NCBI GenBank assembly: GCA_964494015.1
Contig: CAZBQC010000020.1
Coordinates: 1-18,558, forward strand
Origin: CAZBQC01 sp964494015
GTDB taxonomy: Bacteria > Bacillota_I > Bacilli_A > RF39 > UBA660
DNA length: 18,558 bases
Direction of reading: 5' to 3'
In this document: positions 1-6,431 of the stretch, piece after piece
How positions within the stretch are numbered: position 1 is the first letter of the stretch
Layout of the letters: every line of letters begins with the position of its first letter
Made by a program: the position numbers and the translations under genes
The notes under the pieces: model-generated
The model's input: the letters and a program-made list of their open reading frames with translations, nothing else
Told to the model about the DNA's origin: nothing
Databases searched by the model: none

Positions 1-65
1 ATCGCATTTATTTTTTATCACTTTTTGGTATCACATCATTTACAAATATACATTTTACTAGGTTT

Positions 66-91
66 ACTTTTTTGTTGACAAACATAAAATA
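66..91 (+). promoter_or_regulatory. Putative sigma-E/K-type sporulation promoter of the yqfQ-like gene
   Basis: An AC dinucleotide at 66-67 is followed after 15 nt by CATAAAATA at 83-91. This fits the Bacillus sigma-K consensus (AC, about 16 nt, CATANNNTA) and overlaps the sigma-E form. Almost the same site (CATAAAATATGC) precedes the other coat-like gene at 11040. The start site would fall about 6 nt downstream, at the edge of the Shine-Dalgarno sequence, so the leader would be very short. TTGACA at 75-80 is too close to this -10 to act as its -35. Confidence 0.5.
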
Positions 92-108
92 TGCTAGGAG
101 GGATATTC

Positions 109-504
109 GTGTATAACGGTTATTACGGCTTTTATCCAGGTGCAAATCTTGGTTCTGGACTTATGGGTAACATGGGAAATATAGGAGGTATGGGTGCAGC
201 TGCCTACAATTATGGAAATGCTGCTCGTGGTTTAGGTGCTTTTGCAGGACTTCGAAGTACTTTTCGAGGTATCAACTGGGGAGGAATTTTAACTAACACC
301 CAAAAAACTTTAAATGTCATCAATCAGGCGATACCAGTTTTTTATCAGGTAAAGCCAATTTTTAATAATGCCAAAACGATGTTTAAAATTGCTGGAGCGA
401 TGAGTGACGACAAAAAAGCAACCAATGGTCGAACTAATAATAACGGGTCAGGTAGTTACAGCAGTCCACTTAATAACAGCGATAGTCCACAATTTTTCGC
501 TTAA
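109..504 (+). CDS. yqfQ: YqfQ/VrrA-like spore protein
   Basis: 131 residues from a GTG at 109, which has AGGAGGG at 96-102 with 6-nt spacing. An in-frame ATG at 91 lies upstream of that ribosome site and probably inside the -10 box, so it is not the start. The N-terminal half is rich in Gly, Tyr, Met and Asn. The middle (roughly residues 55-95) carries the recognisable family core, a GGILTNTQKTLN stretch followed by an amphipathic segment with a QVKPIFNNAK motif, matching what I recall of B. subtilis YqfQ and B. anthracis VrrA. The tail is low-complexity Asn/Ser/Gly. In Bacillus yqfQ lies near trmK and sigA and its product is spore-associated; here it converges on trmK. The exact role is unknown. 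Family assignment is fairly sure, function is not. Confidence 0.72.
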   Translation: MYNGYYGFYPGANLGSGLMGNMGNIGGMGAAAYNYGNAARGLGAFAGLRSTFRGINWGGILTNTQKTLNVINQAIPVFYQVKPIFNNAKTMFKIAGAMSDDKKATNGRTNNNGSGSYSSPLNNSDSPQFFA

Positions 505-505
505 A

Positions 506-538
506 AAAAGCAGTATATTATCGCAATATATTGCTTTT
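506..538. terminator. Bidirectional terminator between yqfQ and trmK
   Basis: A 14-bp A/T-flanked hairpin, arms AAAAGCAGTATATT and AATATATTGCTTTT around loop ATCGC, with one G-U pair. Runs of A and T flank both sides, so it can stop transcription in either direction. Its right half contains the TAA stop of trmK, and it begins 2 nt after the yqfQ stop. Confidence 0.8.
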
Positions 539-1192
539 AATTTGAGATATTTCTCTTTTAATCTTTAACCTTCGAAAAAAATATTTCCGAGGAAGATCCG
601 CTAAGATTTTTTCTTTTTTAGTTAGTAACCAACCAAAATATTCTTTGGTAACCGGTGTTTTTTTTCGAAGCAGTAATGGTCCAAAATAAAGTTCTTTGGC
701 TGAATACTTCTTCTGACCTTTTTTAAAGGAAATTATCAAGTAGAAGATACCTTTATCTTTAATCATTGTTTCTTGATCGATATAGTAACCAAGCTTATGA
801 ATAGCTTTTCGAACAGCTAGATAATCATTGTTAGGTGAAAGAATAATATTTTGAATGTTAACAAGCTTATCCTTATTATTCAAGATATTAATAATCGTTC
901 TTCCACCCATACCAGTAATAATAATAGTATCAATCGATAAATCTAAAACCTCTAAACCATCACCTAAACAAGTTTTAATTTTATCGATTAAACGATATTT
1001 TTCTAAATTGTTCTTAGCATTATCCAGTGGTAACTTGTGAAGATCAGAAACAGTTACTTGAAGATTATTTTTATGCTGATATAAATAAATATCTAACAAA
1101 GCATGATCACAGCCGACATCTAAAAGGTTGGAATTATCCTCAACATATTCACTGACAGCAAATAATCTTTTACTTATTTTAATTGTTTTCAA
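518..1192 (-). CDS. trmK: tRNA (adenine(22)-N1)-methyltransferase TrmK
   Basis: 224 residues, the usual length for TrmK (COG2384). This SAM-dependent enzyme methylates N1 of A22 in bacterial tRNAs. The Rossmann-fold motif I is seen as LLDVGCDHALLDIYL near residues 23-37, with a GDGL acidic stretch and the family catalytic-loop signature ITGMGGRTI near residues 92-100. The C-terminal Lys/Arg-rich helical region fits the family's tRNA-binding helices. The start is TTG, since CAA at 1190-1192 begins the frame, with AAGGAA about 10 nt upstream; no better ATG is present. It follows the last sigma paralog by 13 nt and is the last gene of the dnaG-rpoD operon, whose terminator overlaps its stop. In most Firmicutes trmK directly follows rpoD, so the four intervening sigma genes are an insertion or expansion. 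Confidence 0.92.
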   Translation of the reverse strand: MKTIKISKRLFAVSEYVEDNSNLLDVGCDHALLDIYLYQHKNNLQVTVSDLHKLPLDNAKNNLEKYRLIDKIKTCLGDGLEVLDLSIDTIIITGMGGRTIINILNNKDKLVNIQNIILSPNNDYLAVRKAIHKLGYYIDQETMIKDKGIFYLIISFKKGQKKYSAKELYFGPLLLRKKTPVTKEYFGWLLTKKEKILADLPRKYFFRRLKIKREISQIKSNILR

Positions 1193-1205
1193 TAATTATC
1201 ATTCC

Positions 1206-2144
1206 TTACTTAAAAGATCTTAATTTTGCTTTTATTAATGGTTGTCTTAGTTTCTTTAAAGCTTCATTTTCAATTTGCCAAATTCTCTTTCTTGTTACTC
1301 CAAAGTCATAACCAATGGACTCAAGTGTTTTTGGTTCTTCTCCATTTTCGCCAACTCTTTGCTTTATAACTTCTAGTTCTTTAGGGGTCAAAACTTCACT
1401 AACAATACACCAAAAACGAGATTTACAAGCGTTGGCTAATACCTCTTCCATAGCAATAGTTGTTGAATTATCAACAAGCATATCTTTATATGTAAAATTC
1501 ACTTCCTGATCTTGATCATCAGTAACTGACTTATCAAGTGAAAGCATATTAAACACATTCTTATCAAAGGCTGAGTATTTTCTTACTCGGTCAAGAGACA
1601 TTCCTAACATCTCAGCTACTTCCTCGTCTGTTGCTTCAATACCAAAGGTCTTATAATATCTATTTTTGATCCACTTAATTCGATAAATATTTTCGAAAGC
1701 TCGAACAGGGATCTTGATGGTTCTAGATTTCATCACTACATTTCTAATGATGTATACTTTAATCCACCAGATGGCATAAGTCGAAAATTTACGACCTTTC
1801 GATAATTTGAATTTTTCGACAGCCTTCATCAAACCAAAATTTCCTTCTTGGATTAAATCCATAAAAGGTAAACCATATCCAATATATCTCTTAGCAATGG
1901 AAACAACTAACGGAAGATTAGATTCAATAAAAATTATTCTAGCTTTTTGATCACCTTGTTCAATAAGCTTGACATACTTTATTTCTTCATCCGGACCTAA
2001 CAACGGATACTTTCTTATTTCTTTTAGATATTGGGAAACCTGATCAGTGACATCTATTTTAGTATAACCTTGATCTTTTTTTAATTGATCTAAGTCCACT
2101 TCATCAAATTCATCCTCTCTTCTAGTCAAGTTTTTACATTCCAT
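1206..2144 (-). CDS. RpoD-like sigma factor paralog 4 (most diverged)
   Basis: 312-residue sigma-70 family protein, last of four tandem paralogs after rpoD. Region 1.1 is missing and is replaced by a short acidic tail with a DEFDE motif (11-15). Region 1.2 (DQVSQYLKEIRKYPLL), regions 2.1-2.3 (DLIQEGNFGLMKAVEKF, FSTYAIWW), region 3 and a C-terminal helix-turn-helix (272-304) are all present, so it is not a fragment. Key contacts differ from RpoD. In region 2.4 the residues matching E. coli Q437 and T440 are V130 and I133, and R436 is K129. In region 2.1 the usual NLRLVV is NLPLVV. In region 4.2 the positions matching R584/E585/R588/Q589 are R285/K286/W289/Q290. Core binding should persist, while promoter choice should change (inference). 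It shares a 30-nt identical block with paralog 3. GGGGG precedes the ATG, inside an inverted repeat. Confidence 0.88.
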   Translation of the reverse strand: MECKNLTRREDEFDEVDLDQLKKDQGYTKIDVTDQVSQYLKEIRKYPLLGPDEEIKYVKLIEQGDQKARIIFIESNLPLVVSIAKRYIGYGLPFMDLIQEGNFGLMKAVEKFKLSKGRKFSTYAIWWIKVYIIRNVVMKSRTIKIPVRAFENIYRIKWIKNRYYKTFGIEATDEEVAEMLGMSLDRVRKYSAFDKNVFNMLSLDKSVTDDQDQEVNFTYKDMLVDNSTTIAMEEVLANACKSRFWCIVSEVLTPKELEVIKQRVGENGEEPKTLESIGYDFGVTRKRIWQIENEALKKLRQPLIKAKLRSFK

Positions 2145-2169
2145 TTAAATTCCCCCTCGTTTTTAAATG
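2142..2169 (-). promoter_or_regulatory. Inverted repeat enclosing the Shine-Dalgarno sequence and start codon of sigma paralog 4
   Basis: CATTTAAA at 2142-2149 and TTTAAATG at 2162-2169 form an 8-bp perfect inverted repeat around a 12-nt loop. On the mRNA the GGGGG Shine-Dalgarno tract lies in the loop and the AUG start codon is the last three bases of the 3' arm. The same arrangement occurs before paralog 3. It could gate translation weakly (the stem is A-U only), or it could simply be part of the duplicated unit. Confidence 0.45.
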
Positions 2170-2202
2170 TTTTACTAGTACATTCATCTAAAATATCAGA
2201 AT

Positions 2203-3165
2203 TCATCGACAATAACTGCTAAATTTTTCTTTTATTAGTGGTTGTCTTAATTTCTCTAAAGCCTTTTTTTCAATTTTACGGATGCTTTCTGCTGTTACTC
2301 CAAAACAATCACCGACTGCCTCAAGAGTTTTTGGTGTTTCTCCACCGTAGCCAAATCTTTGTTTAATAACTACAAATTCTTTGAAAGTTAAGAACTTACG
2401 GAGAAGCTGCCAGAATATAGTCCTATCGATATTAGTTAAAACCTCTTCCATTTCTATAGATGATGAATCATCAATAATAGTATCTCTTATTGTCCAGTCT
2501 CTCGTAGTTGATCTACTAGTATCATCAGTAATTGATTTATCAAGTGAAACCATACTTAATATGTCTTGATCAAAGATTAGGTATTGTTTTACCTTTTCAA
2601 GAGACATTCCTAGCATCTCGGCTACCTCTTCATCCGTTGCTTCAATACCAAAGGTCTTATAATATTTACTTTTGACATTCCTAATTCGATAAATATTTTC
2701 AGCCGTATGAATAGAGACTCCAATCAATTTAGATTGTTGCATTACAGCTCTAATGACATACTGTCTAATCCACCAAGTAGCATGAGTTGAAAATTTACAA
2801 CGTTTTGATAAATCAAACTTTTCAACTGCCTCTATCAAACCTAAATTTCCTTCTTGAATTAAATCGAAGCTGGGTAAATCTCGACCAAAGTATCTCTTGG
2901 CAATCGAAACAACTAAACGGAGATTAGCTATAGTAAACATTTCTTTAGCTTTTTGATCACCTTGTTCAATAAGCTCAGCATATTTTATTTCTTCATCGTG
3001 CTTTAGTAATTTATACTTCCCTATTTCTTCTAGATATTGATAAATTGGATCATTAATATTCATTTGAATATATCTATTAGTAGTTTTTCTTTTAAACCTT
3101 TTTTCTTGGAATAATTTTCTCTCATCAAATTCATCACCTAGTTTTATCACATTTTCATGTTCCAT
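2203..3165 (-). CDS. RpoD-like sigma factor paralog 3
   Basis: 320 residues, third of the tandem sigma-70 genes. The N-terminus is a short mixed-charge tail with DEFDE at 11-15 instead of region 1.1. Region 1.2 (NDPIYQYLEEIGK), the core-binding DLIQEGNLGLIEAVEKFDLS and WWIRQ are intact. In region 2.4 the Q437 equivalent is kept (Q135), but T440 is I138 and the usual RTIRVPVH stretch reads KLIGVSIH, so both the -10 contact helix and the region 3.0 boundary are altered. In the region 4.2 recognition helix the usual TRERIRQIE reads TAESIRKIE, with A292, E293, R296 and K297 at the -35 contact positions. This predicts a changed -35 preference. It shares the YYKTFGIEATDEEVAEMLG block with paralog 4, so these two are the youngest pair. 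The ribosome site is GGGG, within a start-codon inverted repeat. Confidence 0.88.
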   Translation of the reverse strand: MEHENVIKLGDEFDERKLFQEKRFKRKTTNRYIQMNINDPIYQYLEEIGKYKLLKHDEEIKYAELIEQGDQKAKEMFTIANLRLVVSIAKRYFGRDLPSFDLIQEGNLGLIEAVEKFDLSKRCKFSTHATWWIRQYVIRAVMQQSKLIGVSIHTAENIYRIRNVKSKYYKTFGIEATDEEVAEMLGMSLEKVKQYLIFDQDILSMVSLDKSITDDTSRSTTRDWTIRDTIIDDSSSIEMEEVLTNIDRTIFWQLLRKFLTFKEFVVIKQRFGYGGETPKTLEAVGDCFGVTAESIRKIEKKALEKLRQPLIKEKFSSYCR

Positions 3166-3189
3166 TTAAATTCCCCTTTCTTTTAAATG
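3163..3189 (-). promoter_or_regulatory. Inverted repeat enclosing the Shine-Dalgarno sequence and start codon of sigma paralog 3
   Basis: CATTTAAA at 3163-3170 and TTTAAATG at 3182-3189 are perfect 8-bp arms around an 11-nt loop carrying GGGG. The AUG lies in the 3' arm, exactly as for paralog 4. Paralogs 1 and 2 have good G-rich ribosome sites but no matching upstream arm. Confidence 0.45.
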
Positions 3190-3318
3190 GCATATCTTTA
3201 TTAATGCAACAAAATCATTAAAATCTGGAATTTAGCCTATTTCTTGATAATTTACTTAACCAATAGTGACTAATGACAGACTGATTTTGATTTCATTTTA
3301 AATGGCAATTGTTTCCTT
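3190..3318 (-). other. Longest gap in the sigma array, possible duplication scar
   Basis: About 130 nt between paralogs 2 and 3. I see no convincing promoter or terminator. The 11-mer TTTTAAATGGC occurs at 3181-3191 (the start region of paralog 3) and again at 3296-3306, just after the paralog 2 stop. At the second copy a minus-strand ATG at 3294-3296 opens an 8-codon frame (MKSKSVCH, stop near 3270). This could be the decayed start region of a further copy, but the evidence is slight. Confidence 0.25.
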
Positions 3319-4284
3319 TTAATAGGTCTCTAATTGTTTAAGTACTGATGGCCTTCTTAATTTTTTTAAGGCTTTATTTTCAATTTGACGAATTCTCTCT
3401 CTTGTGACTCCAAAGTATTTACCAACATCCTCAAGAGTTTTTGCTGGCTTTCCACCGTAGCCAAATCTTAATTTTAAAACCATTAGTTCTTTAAGGGTTA
3501 GGATATTGATAAGAACACCCCAAATCATAGGATTATAGATATTATTTATAGCTACTTCCGCTGGCTCAACTGATAAATCATCAAGAATATAATCTCCAAA
3601 TGTCGAATTTTCTGAACCTTCATCACTAATATTAGTAACTGGTTTATCAAGTGAAACTGTACACATAAGATCTCGATCATAAGCTAGGTATTCCTCTGCA
3701 TATTCAACTGATGTTCCTAAAATTTTTGCCACTTCCTCGGCAGTTGCCTCAATTCCAAAATCATTATAATATTTACTTTTTATATTCCTAATTTTGTAGA
3801 TTTTTTCGTTGGTATGTCCAGAAATTTTAATTGTTCTAGATTGTTCAGTAAGTTCTGTGATGATAGCCTGTCTAATCCACCAGGTGGCATAAGTTGAAAA
3901 TTTATTACCTTTTGATAAATCAAACTTTTCAACTGCTTTTATCAAACCTAAATTTCCTTCCTGAATCAAATCCAATTGAAGCATACCTGCTCTAATATAT
4001 CTCTTAGCTATCGAAACGACTAGTCGAAGATTACAATTAATAAAAAACTCCTTGGCCGCTTGGTCACCCTGTTCAATCAGTTTGACATACTTTATTTCTT
4101 CTTCTGGACTTAATAATGGATATCTTCCTATTTCTTGTAAGTATTGGAAAACTGGATCATCGATCTTTATTTTGGTAAAATCACTAACTTTACTTGTCAT
4201 AGATTCTTCTTCCAGAACCAATTCTTCTTCACTAAATTCGTCAGCAAAATCAGAATCGAATTTATATTCATATTTATTTTTCAT
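3319..4284 (-). CDS. RpoD-like sigma factor paralog 2
   Basis: 321 residues, second tandem sigma-70 paralog. The N-terminus (1-40) is strongly acidic (DSDFADEFSEEEL, EEES) and replaces region 1.1. Region 1.2 (DDPVFQYLQEIGRYPLL), region 2 (NLRLVVSIAKRYI, LDLIQEGNLGLIKAVEKFDLSKG, FSTYATWWIRQ), region 3 and the region 4 helix-turn-helix are intact. The region 4.2 recognition helix TRERIRQIE (R295, E296, R299, Q300) is like RpoD, so a TTGACA-like -35 is expected. Region 2.4 is changed: Q139 is kept, T440 is I142, the next Arg is Thr, and the region 3.0 RVPVHM reads KISGHT. Altered -10 or extended -10 recognition is therefore likely (inference). AAAGGAGG sits 8 nt before the ATG. It is separated from paralog 1 by 94 nt with no evident terminator. 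Confidence 0.9.
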   Translation of the reverse strand: MKNKYEYKFDSDFADEFSEEELVLEEESMTSKVSDFTKIKIDDPVFQYLQEIGRYPLLSPEEEIKYVKLIEQGDQAAKEFFINCNLRLVVSIAKRYIRAGMLQLDLIQEGNLGLIKAVEKFDLSKGNKFSTYATWWIRQAIITELTEQSRTIKISGHTNEKIYKIRNIKSKYYNDFGIEATAEEVAKILGTSVEYAEEYLAYDRDLMCTVSLDKPVTNISDEGSENSTFGDYILDDLSVEPAEVAINNIYNPMIWGVLINILTLKELMVLKLRFGYGGKPAKTLEDVGKYFGVTRERIRQIENKALKKLRRPSVLKQLETY

Positions 4285-4378
4285 TTATATTTCCTCCTTT
4301 TATATGTAATACTAAGTAGTTAAAAATCTTTTATTGATTTGAATTATCTTACTTTTTAATAAACATCTTGATCTTTTA

Positions 4379-5314
4379 TTAATATCTTAATACTTTGCTT
4401 TGTACAGAACGGCGCAATTTTCTCAAAGCCTTGAATTCAACTTGGCGAATTCGTTCCCTAGTTAATTTAAATTCTTTACCGACTTCGTCAAGAGTTTTTG
4501 GTGCTTCTCCAGCTAAACCATTTCTATCTTCTAAAACTTTTAACTCTCTAGGTTTTAATACTTTAGGAAGAACATCGGTAATTATAGAACTAAACGCATT
4601 ATCTAAAGCTTGATCCATAACACTAGGTGCCCTATCATCAGTAATGGAATCTTTTATAAAACTATCGTTATCTTCAAAATCATTGTTATTAACTGGCATA
4701 TCTAATGAAATTGCATCTAGCTTAAGATCTAAATATTCTTTTATTTTGTCAACAGTTGTATTTAAGGCATCAGCTATATCCTCTATTGAAGCCTCAAAGC
4801 CAAAGTTATTATAAAAGTTGTCTTTGAATCGCTGTATTTTACCAAGTTTTTCGCTAGTATGAACAGGAATTCTAATTGTTCGACCATAATTAGCTATAGC
4901 TCTAGTGATATGTTGCCTAATCCAATGGAAAGCATAGGTTGAAAACCTATAGCCTTTTGATGAATCAAATCTATCAACAGCTTTTATCAATCCAAGATTG
5001 CCTTCTTGAATTAAATCCAAAAGTGCTAAACCTCGTCCAATATAATGTTTAGCAATTGATACGACTAGTCGAAGATTAGCTTCTGTTAATTTTACTTTGG
5101 CATATTTATCGCCCTGTTCAGCCAGTTGGGCATACATTGTTTCTTCTTCTGGACTTAGTAGTGGTGTTTTACTTATTTCTTTTAAATACTGAGAAACTGG
5201 ATCATCAGTATTTATTTTGGTAAAATCATTATCATACTGACCATCCGTTTTATCATAAGTAGAATCCATATCTTCAAATTCATCATTTGATTCAGACATA
5301 TCTTCAGTTTTCAT
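4379..5314 (-). CDS. RpoD-like sigma factor paralog 1 (closest to RpoD in contact residues)
   Basis: 311 residues, directly downstream of rpoD (24-nt gap, GGGGG ribosome site). Region 1.1 is absent; residues 1-38 form an acidic tail (DEFED at 11-15). Regions 1.2 to 2.4 follow RpoD (DPVSQYLKEISKTPLL, LDLIQEGNLGLIKAVDRFD). The -10 contacts Q134 and T137 are kept, but the first of the two conserved Trp is His (FHWIRQ). Region 4.2 keeps TRERIRQVE (R286, E287, R290, Q291). The region 3.2 finger, EEDD-rich in RpoD, is Asn/Asp-rich here (PVNNNDFEDND). The region 4.1 motif LRFGLDDG reads DRNGLAGE. It probably overlaps RpoD in promoter choice but may differ in initiation. All four paralogs share an aromatic FYNNFG or YYxxFGIEA block in region 3 that RpoD lacks, indicating one common ancestor. 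Confidence 0.9.
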   Translation of the reverse strand: MKTEDMSESNDEFEDMDSTYDKTDGQYDNDFTKINTDDPVSQYLKEISKTPLLSPEEETMYAQLAEQGDKYAKVKLTEANLRLVVSIAKHYIGRGLALLDLIQEGNLGLIKAVDRFDSSKGYRFSTYAFHWIRQHITRAIANYGRTIRIPVHTSEKLGKIQRFKDNFYNNFGFEASIEDIADALNTTVDKIKEYLDLKLDAISLDMPVNNNDFEDNDSFIKDSITDDRAPSVMDQALDNAFSSIITDVLPKVLKPRELKVLEDRNGLAGEAPKTLDEVGKEFKLTRERIRQVEFKALRKLRRSVQSKVLRY

Positions 5315-5338
5315 TTTAAACCCCCTTTATATATAAAT

Positions 5339-6430
5339 TTAATCAGTTAAAAAATCTTTTAATTTACGGCTTCGCGATGGATGACGTAATTTTCTTAAAG
5401 CTTTGGCTTCAATCTGACGAATTCGCTCTCTTGTAACTCCAAAGATCTGTCCGACTTCCTCTAGAGTACGGCAGTGCCCATCATCAAGTCCAAATCTTAA
5501 CCTTAAAACCTTTTCTTCACGATCGGTTAATGTTAAGAGAACATTTGATAATTCTTCTTTTAGCATTTCGACGGTGGCATACTCTTCTGGTGACATCGTG
5601 GCTTCATCTTTGATAAATTCTCCTAGATGACTGTCATCTTCTTCACCAATTGGTGTCTCAAGTGAAACTGGATCTTGACTAATCTTATAAACTTCAGCCA
5701 CTTTTTCAACTGAAATACCTAATTTCTTAGCCAATTCCTCATCGGTTGGTTCGCGATTTAATTCTTGAGTCAACTGTCTTTGAACACGTGATAATTTATT
5801 GATCGTTTCGACCATATGCACCGGAACTCTAATCGTCCTGGCTTGGTCAGCGATACTTCTCGTGATAGCTTGTCTAACCCACCATGTCGCATAAGTTGAA
5901 AATTTGTATCCTTTCGTCGGATCAAACTTTTCGACCGCTTTCATAAGTCCAATATTACCTTCTTGAATTAGATCAAGAAATAGCATCCCACGTCCAACAT
6001 ATCTTTTGGCTATTGATACGACTAGTCGAAGATTGGATTCTGCTAACACTTTTTTAGCGTACTCATCGCCCTGTTCAGCCAATCTAGCATATTCAAATTC
6101 TTCATCGGAAGTAAGTAAGTCAATCTTACCTATTTCTTTTAAATACATACGAACTGGATCATTAATTTTGATATCTTTAGTTAAAGTGATGTTTTCAATG
6201 GCTAAATCTCTGCCATCATCATTAGAAGTATCATCATTATTACTTTCTTCGGATAAAATTTCGATGCTGTTTGTGACAAATGAATTGTATAGATCATCTA
6301 ATGTATCACTATCGACTTCTAGTCCTTTTAATTCTTCAGCTAATTGTTCATAAGTGATGTAACCATTTTGTTTTCCTAACTTTATTAAAGCTTCTTTTCT
6401 TTGTTCAATTGGTTTAATTTCATCGACCAT
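5339..6430 (-). CDS. rpoD: Primary RNA polymerase sigma factor RpoD/SigA
   Basis: 363 residues, typical for Firmicute SigA. A region 1.1 domain (about 6-53, with GYITYEQLAEEL) is followed by an acidic linker and region 1.2 (DPVRMYLKEIGKIDLLT, 91-107). Region 2 has NLRLVVSIAKRY, LDLIQEGNIGLMKAVEKFDPTKG and FSTYATWWVRQAITRSIADQARTIRVPVHM, with Q187 and T190 at the E. coli Q437/T440 positions. Region 3.2 has the acidic PIGEEDDSHLGEFI finger. Region 4.2 ends in TRERIRQIEAKALRKLRHP with R334, E335, R338 and Q339 at the -35 contacts. This makes it the housekeeping factor and the reference copy for the four paralogs. The ATG lies 1 nt past the dnaG stop, so translation is coupled, and the GAGG ribosome site lies inside dnaG. 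It is transcribed with dnaG from the promoter near 8195. Confidence 0.97.
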   Translation of the reverse strand: MVDEIKPIEQRKEALIKLGKQNGYITYEQLAEELKGLEVDSDTLDDLYNSFVTNSIEILSEESNNDDTSNDDGRDLAIENITLTKDIKINDPVRMYLKEIGKIDLLTSDEEFEYARLAEQGDEYAKKVLAESNLRLVVSIAKRYVGRGMLFLDLIQEGNIGLMKAVEKFDPTKGYKFSTYATWWVRQAITRSIADQARTIRVPVHMVETINKLSRVQRQLTQELNREPTDEELAKKLGISVEKVAEVYKISQDPVSLETPIGEEDDSHLGEFIKDEATMSPEEYATVEMLKEELSNVLLTLTDREEKVLRLRFGLDDGHCRTLEEVGQIFGVTRERIRQIEAKALRKLRHPSRSRKLKDFLTD

Positions 6431-6431
6431 A

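Noticed and set aside
75..80. TTGACA as the -35 of a sigma-A promoter for the yqfQ-like gene
   Set aside because: The only -10-like sequence is 2 nt away, and 17 nt downstream lies the ribosome site with no TATAAT match.
855..1040. Plus-strand open frame of 61 codons inside trmK
   Set aside because: Antisense shadow of trmK with no ribosome site; hydrophobic composition is typical of the reverse reading of a helical gene.
1206..5314. Sigma paralogs as decayed pseudogenes
   Set aside because: All four are full-length with intact regions 1.2 to 4.2, good ribosome sites and no frameshifts; changes cluster at DNA-contact positions rather than being random.
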